This document shows positions 44,223 through 56,100 of a DNA stretch of 64,000 bases, one piece after another. The notes beneath the pieces are model-generated. The model made no database searches, was not told the origin of the DNA, and was given only the letters and a program-made list of their open reading frames with translations. Source of the stretch: Centaurea solstitialis. Lineage: Eukaryota; Streptophyta; Magnoliopsida; Asterales; Asteraceae. Both the position numbers and the translations under genes were made by a program. The stretch spans positions 39,550,765 to 39,614,764 of the forward strand of contig CM058043.1 in assembly GCA_030169165.1 (NCBI GenBank), read 5' to 3'. Each line of letters begins with the position of its first letter. Within the stretch, counting starts at the first letter, position 1.

Positions 44223-44825
44223 AATTGTTGTCCTTCCTAAAGTCACCAACCAATCGAGTAGCATTTATAATACATGACTTGCTGAAAGATTACAACTTTG
44301 TCGACAACTTTTTCTCTATCGTGAATGGATGTACTGATCGTTGGTGGCAAGTACATCTATCAACAACCTTTTGTAATCATAAACTAGAGTGATAGCTACT
44401 TGACAATGCTTTTGGGTCATTAAAACCATTAATGACGGTCAAATAGAGCCAAGAAACCTTATTTGTTTTCGAAGTAATTTTCTACATTTTTCTTTACATG
44501 GCGAACGTTATTTCCTTCTTACGAAGAACAAGAGGCTAACTTTGAATAGACTTAACACTTCGGTAAAATTGAAAGGAACAACTTAACTATTGTCTTAAAA
44601 TGTTGAACAACTAGCTATACTTGTTATCCTATGGAACTCTTTACTCTTGGAGAGATGTTACAAAATAGAGCATTTGAAGGATAACCTTTTCATATATATT
44701 GAAGATATAACAATTAGTAATTCGTTTTCAAACGCAACATAAGTGTGAGAATGGATCTGCTAGAAAAGTGGTACTAAAAGAGGAAAAATAAGCGAGAATA
44801 ATAATCATATTTATATATTTATATA
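44223..44825. other. Intergenic, no gene seen
   Basis: AT-rich, with no recognisable gene or terminus. Confidence 0.35.
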
Positions 44826-45070
44826 GAGGAAATTTCAAAAGAGAAGTGCTAAAAAAAATACGAAGTAGAGAAGTGATCTCGACCACTCATCCGGTCAATA
44901 AAGGTGGCTTTGACCGGTTACGGTGGACGCGATCACGGGTGGCGCGATTCATGGGAGGGTAGAGATTATTAAAGGATGGGACCCAATCAAAACCGTCTTT
45001 ACTAATCGGATGAGTGGTGAAGATCATTTCTCTACTTCTCATTTTTTTAGCACTTCTCATTTGAACCTAA
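44826..45070. mobile_element. MITE family M2, complete copy
   Basis: Left AGAGGAAATTTCAAAAGAGA and AGAAGTGATCTCGACCACTC; on the right the inverse GAGTGGTGAAGATCATTTCT and TTCTCATTTGAACC. The core has GCGATTCATGGGAGGG, shared in reverse complement with the M1 family. Confidence 0.6.
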
Positions 45071-45239
45071 GACTATTTATATATACACCAACATGTTATT
45101 TATCGACCTTGCTAATTCTTAACGCATGAAATTTTTGAGGTGGTGACGCCTATGAGAGCAAAACTTCCTAAAAAAAGATTCACCTTCTCTTCTCTGCGTT
45201 AGACTGATGGACATCTATCTCCCAGGATACAACAACAAG

Positions 45240-45851
45240 TAGAGATGGGCATCCGGGGATCAGCATCCGGGGACGAGGTCGGAGCCCGACGAAAAGCCCG
45301 GTCCGGACCGGACCGACCAAGGCCTGGATACGGCTAGTCAGTCCAAGACCGGGCTGGGTTTTGGAGGATTTAAATCTCGGCATGGCCCGAGCCTAGTGGC
45401 CCGGATCGAAGGCCCAGTTCAAGGTCCGATCCTGGCCCGGTGGTTTAGTATATTTTTGATAATAAATGTCCTTTTTAATATATTTGTTTTATATAGTTTA
45501 GTTTTACTGGTTCAAAATAAATTTGTTTATGATTTCGTTTTATAAAATAAAATTAATTTATAGTTTAAACTTTAGATTTATAAAGTAAAATTTAGTTTAC
45601 ATTCTAAATTATTAGATTTATAAAATAAATGTAGTTTTATATGTTATAAAAAGAAAAAGAAAAACCATCCTCCAAGGCCCGGTTAAGGCCCGATCCATAT
45701 TAATTATCTGGGTTTTTTATTCATAGGTTGGTCCCAGATATAAAACTCAAGGCCGGGAGCGAGCCTGATGAAAGCCCGGTCAAAGGAAGGCCCATAAAAC
45801 CTGGTCTTTACGAGGCCGGTCAAAGCCCGGTCCGACTTTTACCCACCTGTA
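45240..45851. mobile_element. hAT-type non-autonomous element
   Basis: 612 bp, ends TAGAGATGGGCATCCGG and, in reverse complement, TACAGGTGGGTAAAAGTC; flanks ACAACAAG and GCAACAAG, 8 bp with one mismatch. Both subterminal regions are packed with GCCCGGTCC-type repeats. The middle is AT-rich. No transposase. Confidence 0.65.
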
Positions 45852-45859
45852 GCAACAAG

Positions 45860-46620
45860 GGATAACTCTAGTAACACAATTAGACGCAACATAGCGTGAC
45901 GATGGATCAGCACAATATAGCAACATGGGATTGTATGTTTTATCTCTTGTTCTATTGTTGAGCATGTTGTACTTTTTGTTTGTTGCACATGTTTGCTTTT
46001 CTAATATGCATGTGATTGGTTGTATTGTTTTGGTACGGGTTCTAAAACATATAGGCACCAACTCATTTGTGTTGTATTCGTTGACTAGGTTGGACCCATC
46101 ACGTTGGAAGGCTAGATCCAAATTAAGGGTTTTCACGGGGCTGGGTGAAGCGGTGGTGAAAACTTTGAGAACCATATGTGCATTAAGGGTACCTAATTTT
46201 ACTATCCGAAACCGAACCGTACAGGGCGGGTACCCGTACAAAACTAAACTGAAAAGGAGTAGGTACCTATGGTTCTGTTCACAGTTACTCGCTTTTTGTC
46301 GAGAAATAAGTTATTTTGTGACAAACTAAAACAACTAACACTAAGTAATATTAGAAAATGATAATAAGAGTATGGAGCATTGTCGTGATACGAGTGTGGA
46401 AAACGTTTTAGACCGAATCTTACCAAAAAACCAATGGCAGTGGGGTGAATGAAGAAAACACGACATGTGATGGAGATTTTCTTAAGATTAGTAATTTTTC
46501 ATTATGAAGTATAATAAACTTTTTTTTAATAAACTAAATATATATGGGGCGGGGCGGTATCTGCGGGTAGTAAATCTAGATAACCGAACCCGATCTGGGG
46601 ACTTGGCGGTTAATTAGGCT
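45860..46620. other. Non-coding, possible transposon remnant
   Basis: Contains GGCGGGTACCCGTACA and GGGGCGGGGCGGTATCTGCG, motifs common in hAT-like subterminal regions, but I cannot define ends. Overlapping short frames on both strands near 45925-46329 have no recognisable domain. Confidence 0.3.
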
Positions 46621-46765
46621 TTATTGAATCTATTTGGCATTTATCGTTCTAGTTGGAATGTAATGGGTTTGGTTGGGTATTTATCGACCTAGTTAGGGCT
46701 TTAATCGATCTTTTAGGCATTGATCGATTTGGTTGGACTTTAATAGATATTGTTGGGCTTTAAGG
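46620..46765. repeat. Degenerate tandem repeat of about 35 bp
   Basis: Repeated TTGGCATTTATCGTTCTAGT, TTGGGTATTTATCGACCTAG and TAGGGCTTTAATCGATC-type units, four to five copies. Confidence 0.55.
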
Positions 46766-46857
46766 GACATGTTTTGGTAAACACCCTTTCTTATGCATAG
46801 AGTATTGTTTATTATCGTCAGTTAGAGGTTTATTTGGAATAAATACGATATGTACTT

Positions 46858-46965
46858 TTTTTTGAACGGCAGGTTAGTTGTTAGTAGACACCACAGTTAG
46901 ATTAAATACGGGACTTCTACTCCAAGAGGGTGACCCCTCTACCAACCGGGCTAGCCCCAGTTGGC
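46858..46965 (-). mobile_element. Short tRNA-derived SINE
   Basis: On the minus strand it starts CCAACTGGGGCTAGCCCGGT (tRNA-like head) and ends CTGCCGTTCAAAAAAAA. The 17-bp duplication AAATACGATATGTACTT flanks it on both sides. The tail CCGTTCAAAA is shared with the SINEs at 4976 and 50598. Confidence 0.75.
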
Positions 46966-46982
46966 AAATACGATATGTACTT

Positions 46983-48559
46983 GATATGTACAATTAAATA
47001 GAAACTTTTATCAATCATCGACAAATTAATGTTAAAAAAATATATAATTTGCTCTTAATTGATAATATCATAAATTTATTTTGTTTTAGTATAAATAAAG
47101 ACTTTCATCAATCATCGACAAATTATGTCATGTTGATTTTTCGTATTCATTGATTTATTCAGATTTTAAAAAATAAATGATTTAAATAATTAGAAAACCT
47201 AATTCATTAATAATAAAAAATTAATAAAATACAAAAATACATATAAATAATATGTATAATATAAAATAGTGTATGACATAATATAAAAGATAATGTATAT
47301 ATATAAAAGCAATATTATGAAATCACCCTAAAAGATTTGATTTTTGTAAAACTCTATTTCCCCCCAAATTTCCCCATTTCCCTTTAATTTTTCCTATTTC
47401 CCCCAAAATTTTCCCCATTTCCCTCTAATTTTTCCTATTTCCCCTCATTTCCACTACAACCCCCTACCCTTTTTAATCCATCACTTTTTTTAAATCCCAC
47501 CATCACCACCACAATTCTCCCTTTCCCCCAAACACAACCTAACCACCACCCTCTACCGCAAGCACCACCGTCGAAGACCACCACCACCATCTTCCACAAG
47601 GTGCATTTCTTCTAGTATTTATTATTTTCTATTAATAACTATATCTTTAGATTTGCTTTTCTTATAAAAACTTAGACTCGTTAAAAGACCTCTAGATTCA
47701 TTTTTAAAAAACTCCACCAGGTCTGATTTAGTATACCATCAAATTTGCTTTTCTAATAAAAACTTAGACTTGTTTTATTTTATTTTTCAGATTTGTTTGT
47801 AAAAATTACCCAGATCTGTTTTTTTTATAAAACTTTCTTGATGAAATTTTTCAAAAATTATTCTAGATTTGTTTTTATAAAATTTTATTGATTTGCTTTT
47901 AACAAATATCCAGCTTAGGATTCATGAAAACAATCAAATTCGGTTTTATAATAATTTCCAGTGTTTTTAGAAAATTTTTAAGTTTTTAAAAATTATTTAA
48001 GATCTATTTTAAAAAAAAATTATTAAGTTTTTTTGTTACAAATATTATTGATTGTTTTTTACATGTTTAATGTTTTGATTTCCTCTTGTGATTGTTGTTG
48101 CAGATCATGTTTATAGAGAATATTTGGCGACTGCAAGGATGTTGGATATATAAGCTTTGAACGTTGAAGATCTATATTAATTTTGGATACATGTAATTCT
48201 AAAGAAATAATTATGTATCGTTTACATAAATATGTATTTGTATTGAAATCTCAATTATGTATATTTAAAAAAGAGTGTATGTTAATTATTCTTTTTTGTG
48301 CCAATTTTTGTCGAAACTAGAGTTCGTTTTATGATTACTTTCTAAATTTTAGAAAAAATAGAAAAATTGATGGATTAAATTATTTATTTGTAGATTATTA
48401 AAAAAGAAAAAAAGTCTTACGTATTGAATCTGTCGAAAATAACAACTTTAATTTAAAATGATAGTATTCTACTATTTTATAAAAAACTATTCTAATAAAT
48501 AAATTAAAAAAATTAATTAATCCATCGAAAACTAATTAAATTAGTTAATTAGAATTGTT
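46983..48559. other. AT-rich region, probably CACTA interior
   Basis: Long T-rich and AT-rich sequence with TTTCCCC repeats near 47360-47450 and a short CACCACC-rich patch at 47490-47600. No transposase or other gene is recognised. It may belong to the CACTA element ending at 48909, but no left end was found. Confidence 0.3.
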
Positions 48560-48909
48560 TGGTTAATTAGAATTGTATACGGTTTTAGCATAAAAACCGT
48601 GTTAAATTATTACAAATTATATACGGTTTTAGCATAAAAACCGTGTAAGATACACACTTTATACACGATTATTAAGATTTTTTTAAACGGTTTGAACTAA
48701 AAAACCGCGTAAGATAGTGACATGTATACATGGTTATCGGTTCCTTTTTAAACGATTTTGAACCGTGTAAAAATGGTGACTTTTATACACGGTTGTAAAA
48801 CCGTGTATAAATGTCCAAGACTTTCATAAACGCTGGCCATATACGCGGTTGCAAAACCGTGTATAAATGTCCAAAATAACCGTTTATAAAACCCCAATTT
48901 GTAGTAGTG
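48560..48909. mobile_element. CACTA transposon terminus
   Basis: The right end, in reverse complement, begins CACTACTACAAATTGGGG. Inside lie six to eight subterminal repeats such as ATACGGTTTTAGCATAAAAA, ATACACGGTTGTAAAACCGT and CCGTGTATAAATGTCC, in both orientations, as is usual for CACTA elements. The flank after the end is TTA. The other terminus is not identified. Confidence 0.6.
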
Positions 48910-49144
48910 TTACCCTTATTTTCGGGGTTTTCGGGTCACGGTTTGCTCGGGTATTGGCTTTCTCAGGTTCGGATCATACGGTTTGGTTCGGTTCTTCGGT
49001 TCTTTTGAACACCCCTAATCCAAATCTAGCCAACGCAATCAAAACACCAAGCTAGAAATGAGGGTAGCTAGGATGTCTAAAAAAGAACTTGAGCAGAGAG
49101 ATGAGCAGTTTGTTGAGCAACAACGGACATTTGAGCAAAGGTCA

Positions 49145-50336
49145 GTACTAAAAAAAAGGTATTACCGATAGCGGAAACAATCAGAAAACCATTGGAAATC
49201 GGCTTTACCGACAGTTTTCTAACGAAACAAGCGTCGCTAAAGCCACCGATGGTTTTTCCGACGACTGCTTTCCGATTGTTTCATTTACCGACGGTTTTCT
49301 GACTACCTTTACTGACGGATTCATTTACCAACGGCTTTCTGACGGGTTACTGACGATTTTCCAACGGTTTTCCGGTAACGTATCAAAAATAAAATAAAAA
49401 AGAACAGCCGGTAAAGTGTCGAAATACGGTCGGAAATTTTCCACTGTTTTTTAACAGTACATAACGGCCATCAGTAGTACACAGTTTTTTAACAATGGGT
49501 GTGAAGAACGGATACAACTACACATTATGGAACAAGTGCCATAACAAAATGAGAATAGTGACCAAAGGAGTGTTAGCCTAGTGGTAAGGTTGGGCACTAC
49601 ATAGTGGTGAACCTCAGTTCGAGTCCTGGGGGACGCATTCTGGAGGTACGGGGGCTTCGACCCCGGGCTGCATGCTTTAGCAGTCGGGCTTCGGCCCAAA
49701 AATTGCCGAGGATTAGTGTGGGCCCAATGTGGTCTGGGATACCTCTTCCAAAAAAAATGAGAATAGTGACGGAGTTGGTTGCTAGATTCACCCCCGTGCC
49801 AGATTCTATTTTGTAGCTTTATTGGTGATGTGGACAACTTTATATTAGTTTATATAATTTTGTGTAGGCGAATTTTAGTAGCCATCTATAAGAAAACACA
49901 TATTTAAAAACAAATCTTTTTTAACTTATTTTTAAAATATGTTTAATATTTTTGAAAGATATCAGACATAATTTTATAAAAAATTCCCATGGAAATCTGT
50001 AGCAAGATTTCATCCACTATCTGTCAAAAATCCTGCGAAAACTTAAAACCGTGAAAAATCTCATGAAAACCAAATCGGTTAAAATCCCATGAATACTAAA
50101 TCCATAAGAAATCTCATGAAAATCAAATCTGTCAAAAATTCCATAAAGACCAAAATCCGTCAAATTAAGATCCCATGAAATCCTTTAAAAAAGCCTTGCA
50201 AATTGTATGAGATTCTTTGCGGATTTCGTTTGTCAATAATTCAATTAAAAATTCGTCAAGTTTTTCATTTTCAAACAAAGGATAACCCACGACAAATTTA
50301 TCAAAAATTCCTAAGAACTTATCATTTTTTGTAGTG
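49145..50336. mobile_element. Second CACTA-like element, borders approximate
   Basis: The right end, in reverse complement, begins CACTACAAAAAATGATAAG. At the left, TACTAAAAAAAAGGTATTACC looks like a damaged matching end. Subterminal repeats are ACCGACGGTTTTCTGAC type on the left and AAATCTGTCAAAAATTCC type on the right. A SINE is nested inside. No transposase. Confidence 0.45.
49563..49756 (+). mobile_element. tRNA-derived SINE, family S1
   Basis: Nearly identical to 38266-38461 (TTAGCCTAGTGGTAAGG, CAGTTCGAGTCCTGG, TTTAGCAGTCGGGCTTCGG, A-tail). A perfect duplication ATGAGAATAGTGAC is found before and after. The few differences and clean duplication suggest a fairly young insertion. Confidence 0.88.
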
Positions 50337-50597
50337 GAATCTACCTAAAAGTAAAGGCGATGGTGAGGGAAACCACTGGGACCAAAAAAGTAAATTAATG
50401 GTTCCACCTTAATTTAGACTACAAACTTATGTGGCTCACAACTTACATTCTCACAGTCTTAAATTTATATTAGGTAGTATCTTTATAAAGTAATTACATT
50501 TTTTTTTGATAAATTAGGTTATTCATATATATAAGATCATGTATAGAAAAATCATATGAATAACGTCAACCAAATATCGAACATATATAATAAGAAA

Positions 50598-50897
50598 TTT
50601 TTTTTTGAACGGCAAGTTAACACACGCACGCTCTAGCAGTATATCGGGCCTCCAATTGGGCAATCCCATTAATCCGCTGCGACCTGACCCAACCTATGGC
50701 TATGGCTGAACCCGATCGGCAGGGAAGTGGATCCCATAGACTAGATCCTCCCATACCGGCCCCGAACCCGGCACAAAGAACTAGATCCGAAGTCTGGATA
50801 TCTCAGAAATGTCACTCGTGGGATTCGAACCCTGGTAGTGTGGCTTTCACCCCACATCCCCAGGGATCTTACCTATCCAACTGAGCTAACACCCTTT
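50598..50897 (-). mobile_element. tRNA-derived SINE
   Basis: On the minus strand the head reads GTGTTAGCTCAGTTGGATAG and GGGTTCGAATCCCACGAG, close to a real tRNA's A and B boxes. The tail ends GCCGTTCAAAAAAAAA. The flanks ATATAATAAGA (50585 and 50902) match. About 300 bp, the longest SINE here. Confidence 0.78.
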
Positions 50898-51022
50898 GAT
50901 TATATAATAAGATAAATATTTTAACATACGTTGATTATACATGAAAATCATAATTTGAAATCATTGAAGCTAAAATCTAAGAGAGTCATAGTTAAGAAAA
51001 GAAGATACTTATCCAAAAGTAT

Positions 51023-51763
51023 CAAACTATACCTAAAAAGTTATTGTATGTATCTACGAAAAATGTTTTTTGATGTATCAAACTTAATTTTCTTTTGCTA
51101 TTGTGTGTATCAAGTGACTTACTACCGGTTGAACCCGTAAACCTTTGCCAGAGACCGCAGGAGACCCAGAACCATTGCCGGAGATCACCTGACAACTGTT
51201 TCTCCACCGAAAACCATCTCTCGATTCCATCATCGTCGAAACCCATCACCATCTAGAACCGTTTCCGTTGAGAACCATCACCGCGGCTGAGAACCACCGT
51301 TGCGCCATTAAGAACCACCACCGTCGTTGCCCAAAACCACCACCCAGAACCACCAACGTTGCCGCCCAAAACCACCACCTAGAACCCTCGCTACCCATAA
51401 CCACAACCCGGAACCACCACTGCCCAAAACCACCACCCACCTGTAACCACCACCCAAAACCACCGCCGTCGAGAAATCATCATCGCCGCCCAAAACCATC
51501 AATGTTGACGTCGAGAACCACCACCCAAAACCACCACCATTGCTGCCAAGAACCAGCGTCGCCTAAAACCACCATCACCGCCCCCAGCACCTCCGGCCAC
51601 CGTCCCAACTCCTCCGGCCACCGTCCCAACTTTCTGGTGACCGGTTGATGACCTGCTGAACCGGTCACGATACACACAATAACAAAAAGAAAATAAAGGT
51701 CGATACATCAAAAAACATTTTTTTTGTAGGTGGATACACATAATAACCCTTTGGGTATAATTT
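51023..51763. mobile_element. TIR element with ACC-rich core
   Basis: Long inverted repeats of about 90-100 bp: left AAACTATACCTAAAAAGTTA with TTTTTTGATGTATC and TATTGTGTGTATC; the right end in reverse complement repeats these motifs. The core at 51246-51640 is a CCACCACC/AACCACC array open in several frames but with only His/Pro/Thr-type translations. No transposase. Confidence 0.6.
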
Positions 51764-52054
51764 AAAAAAAAAGTAAGTGAGAATATTATTTATATATTAC
51801 AAGAACTAAAGATTAAATAAAGGCATTAAGTTGGTGAGAACATATATATAAGGTTTCTTTGGCTTAGTTCGACTATCTTTGATGTTTCTAGTGGCCCAAA
51901 AGTAGTGTGAAGAATCACTTTTATGATATTAATTGCTTATAAATAACCATTAACGAAGAGACAAAATGTATAATTTCAAAGTTGCTCTACTTTGTAATAA
52001 AGAAGATTGTTGATAAGTAAAGGCACTAATTAATAAACGCTACTGAAAGAAACT
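51764..52054. other. Downstream region of split LecRK
   Basis: Non-coding, AT-rich. It likely holds the 3' untranslated region of the minus-strand LecRK ending at 52055. Confidence 0.4.
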
Positions 52055-52453
52055 TTACCGACCATACTTAGTGATACTATTCGACCATTGGTTTTGATCG
52101 ACAAAAGACACAGTATTTGATGATGACGTTGACGGTTCCAAATATGTTGCCACCGACATATTTGAGGGGAGTGTAGGCAAGGAAGCTTCAAAGTTAAGTA
52201 CTTGAATGGCTTGTCTCATTGATGGGCGAAGGTTTGAGTCAGGGTGCACACACCATAACCCAACGATCATCAAACGCGTCATTTCTTCTTCGTCAAAATT
52301 TGACCCCAGGCGTGGATCTATTGCTTCTAAAAGAGTCCCAGTTGTGTAAAGCTCCCTAACCCATTGTACTAAACTTATTTGCGTTTCTGGAGCCTTGTAG
52401 TTGATGGGTTTTCTCCCACATGCTATTTCCAATGCAACAACTCCGAAGCTAAA

Positions 52454-52619
52454 TGTTAGAAGAGGAAAGAGTTCTGAGAAAAGTGTATTGGATTAGTGAA
52501 TAAGATGATTACAAAAGAGGTATAATTACCCTATTTATATACAAGGAAAAGGAAAAGGAAAAGGGCCAAGCCTATGGGCCTAAGATGGGCTTGCTATACA
52601 TTAACTATACATTCTAACA
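52454..52619 (-). repeat. 3' LTR of copia element
   Basis: 166 bp with TG...CA ends. It contains GGAAAAGGAAAAGGAAAAGG, and TACAAGGAAAAGG lies after a TATTTATATA box that could serve as promoter. Confidence 0.9.
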
Positions 52620-52631
52620 CCCCCCTCAAAC

Positions 52632-53146
52632 TTAACCTGGGGAGGAACGAGACAGGTTGAGTTTGTTAACGAGCTCCCGAAAACGTCCGGGCAAATGAGC
52701 TTTGGTGAAGATATCAGCGGGCTGATCCAATGTAGAGATCGGATGAAGTTGAATGGTGTTGCGCACAACGTGTTGACGGGTGAAATGACAGTCAATTTCA
52801 ATATGCTTGGTGCGTTCATGGAAGACATCATTGTGAGCGATCTGAATTGCGCTATTGTTGTCGCACCATAGAGGAGTGGGAGAGAGTTGAGGCGCTCCCA
52901 TGTCAGAAAGTAATCAACGAAGCCAGATGCTTGAGAGGTGTCGGCGAGAGCTCGATATTCAGCCTCGGTGCTGGAGCGAGCAGTGAGAGATTGTTTCTTG
53001 CTGCGCCAAGAAATAAGGGAATCACCGAGGAAGAAACAGTACCCGGTGGTGGAGCGACGATCGGTCATGTCACTATCCCAGTCAGCATCTGAAAAGCCCC
53101 GCAGAAGTAACGAGGACTTGGAGAAGAAGTGCAACCCATGAAACAT
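52632..53146 (-). pseudogene. RNase H end of copia polyprotein, frame-broken
   Basis: The upper part reads GFSDADWDSDMTDRRSTTGY and ARSSTEAEYRAL, the usual copia RNase H start. Near 52930 the frame changes, and in the expected frame a TGA (52914-52916) replaces a Trp codon. The remainder, LWCDNNSAIQIAHNDVFHER and HIEIDCHFTRQHV, continues in another frame to about 52632. Together with the duplication upstream, this separates RNase H from the polymerase. Confidence 0.85.
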
Positions 53147-56100
53147 GGTGCCTTTAAGATAGCGAAGAATCTGTAGGACCGCAGCATAATGATCTGAAGA
53201 ATCCGTAGATAGCGAAGTAACGAGGACTTGGAGGAGAAGTGCAACCCATGAAACATGGTGCCTTTAAGATAGTGAAGAATCCGTAGGACCGCAGCATAAT
53301 GATCTGAGCAGGGGGCAGCCATGAATTGACTCACTGTGTGAACGGCATACGCAATGTCTGGCCGAGTCACAGTGAGGTATACAAGAGACCCTACGAGTTG
53401 ACGGTACCGAGTGGGGTCCTGTAGAGGAGCGCCAACATTAGGTGCCAAGTGGAGGTTGTATTCCAATGGTGTAGAGGCAACTTTGTTATCCGAAAGACTA
53501 GCCTTTGAGAGAAGGTCGGAAACATACTTGGCTTGACAAAGATAAATTCCGGATGCATCAGATAGAACCTCGAGTCCAAGGAAGTAGTGAAGGTCGCCAA
53601 GATCCTTCATCTCAAAGCTGGAAGAGAGGGACTGCTTTAGGGAAGCGATACCGGTAGAATCATCCCCAGTAATGATCATGTCGTCAACATATAGGAGAAG
53701 GAGAATGCTTCCAGAATCAGTAGTGCGGGTGAAGAGACCAGAGTCATAGTGGCTTGCAGAGAACCCCAATGAGAGCACGGTTTTGCTGAATTTCTCAAAC
53801 CATGCACGAGGAGCCTGTTTGAGACCATACAGGGCTTTGCGAAGGCGACAGACATGACCGATAGGAAGAGAGACACCCGGAGGGGGAGTCATATAGACTT
53901 CCTCAGAGAGATCGCCATTTAGGAAGGCATTTTTGACATCCATCTGGAAAAGTGGCCAGTGCTTGGTGGCTGCGATAGCAAGAAGACTGCGAACAGATGT
54001 GACGCGCGCAACTGGGGCAAAAGTCTCGTCATAGTCAATCCCATATTCTTGGTTGAAGCCCTTGGTGACAAGACGAGCTTTGTATCGATCAATAGAACCA
54101 TCGGAATTGGTCTTGATCTTGAAGACCCACTTAGAACCAATGGGTCGCTTGCCAGGTGGAAGCGGAACAGGGTCCCATGTTTGAGCCTTGGCGAGAGCAC
54201 GAAGTTCCTCCTGCATAGCTACTTGCCAATGTGAACAAGAGGCCGCTTCCTTGTAGGAAGTGGGCTCATGATTGGATAATAGAGTGGCATAGCAGTGATA
54301 ATCACGTAGATGAGCGGGAACTTGTCTTACCCGATCAGAGTGGCGAACAGGTTCTGACGTTGATGGTCCAGGATCCGGAGATGCAGCAGGTAACTCAGGT
54401 GTAGGCGGTGGAGTCGGTGCAGGATCAGAGGATGGGCCCGGTAAGTCAGGAACAGGAGGAGGAGTTGAAGGGATAGGTGGAGCAGACTCAGGAAAGAGAG
54501 GGGTGGATGGAGCCTCAGTGTCAGGCATGGAATAATAGGGAACATGCTCCCAAAAGGTAACATGTCTGGAAATTCGTAGGCGTTTGGATACAGGATCCCA
54601 GCAGCGATACCCCTTGTGCTCAATGCCATATCCGAGAAAGAGGCATAGGCGGGCACGAGGTTCAAGTTTGTTGTGTTCATGAGGTTGAAGTGGAACGAAA
54701 CACGCACAGCCCCAGACTTTGAGAAGATCATAAGCAGGGAGAACTCCATGTAAGACTTCATAGGGAGATTTGTTTTGAAGTATGGGAGTAGGATGCCGAT
54801 TGATGGTATAGACGGCAGTAAAGGCTGCTTCTCCCCAGAAGCGAGCAGGGCATTTAGCAGAGACAAGTTGAGTTCGAACCGTATCAAGAATATGCCTATG
54901 TTTGCGTTCAGCACGACCATTTTGTGGGGAAGTACCAGGACAGGAGTACTGGGAAATTGTTCCCTGAGATCTGAGGAAGGCGAGGAGAGAAGATTCTTTG
55001 TACTCCATGGCGTTATCGGCACGAAGAATCTTTATGGGTTTCGAGAATTGTGTTTGAATCATGCGAGCAAAAGTAATGTAGAGCTGAGGTAGCTCTGACC
55101 GATGCTTCATAAGGTATATCCAGGTGAAGCGAGTATGATCATCGATAAAGATAACAAAATACCGAGCACCACCCATAGATGGGTGTGGTGCTGGTCCCCA
55201 CACGTCAGAGTGAATTAAATCGAAAGGACAAAAGGATTTAGATTCATTAGTGTCGAAAGGAAGGGCATGATGTTTGCCAAGTTTACAAGGTAGACAGGAA
55301 ATGTCGGAAGAAGTAACATGACCTAAGGATCCTAAACTAGCTAGCATTTTTATTCTACTGGAAGATAAATGACCCAGACGAGCATGCCATAGATCAAGGG
55401 AAGACGAAGGAGATACTGAAGCAACGACTCTTGGAGACGAAAGAGGAATCCGAATGTAGACGACTTCGAGAACCCGTCCAACTCTACGGCCTACACCAAG
55501 GGTCTGCTTGGTCTTCGGATCCTGGATAACACAACCAGAAAAATCAAAGAACATTAGTAAGCCCATTTCTTGGAGTTGCGTAAGGGATACAAGACCTATT
55601 GCTATGTCTAAAACATGTAAGACTTCAGGTAACTGAATATTGTCTGTAGAGACATCTCCTTCGAACAGAACCGGCTTAGGAGAAAGGTCCGCCAATCCCA
55701 CAGTAGGATGAGGGGAACGTCGCTTAGAGACAAAACCAGTGGGATAAGGAGACATGTGGTTGAAGCACCCAGAGTAAAAAATCCACAGAGTACCTGAGGG
55801 ACCTGAAGGAGTTGAGTGAGGAGGGTTCATCCCCATGGACCCGGTCATGAGTTGCGCCATAAGTTCTTGATTCCGGCGCATAAGACCTATCAGATCTGGT
55901 GATGAGGATGTAGATGCAGCGATAGGCATTCCAGTGGGCTCATGTGGAGCAACGAATCTGGCCGCCGACTGATTGTGTGAGCTATAGGGCTCATGTGGAG
56001 CAGTAAATCTGGCAGGAGACTGCTGTTTCTTCGGGTTTTGAGGGCATTCAGAGAGGAGGTGGCGAGGATGTTGAATGCCACAGTATTTGCATCTTCTGAT

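Noticed and set aside
47440..47480. Left end of the CACTA element at CCACTACAACCCC
   Set aside because: It matches the right terminus only over CACTAC and then diverges, so chance is likely.
54327..55022. 231-codon frame within the copia polyprotein region
   Set aside because: It lies in another phase of the same strand inside clear integrase-RT coding sequence and has no domain.
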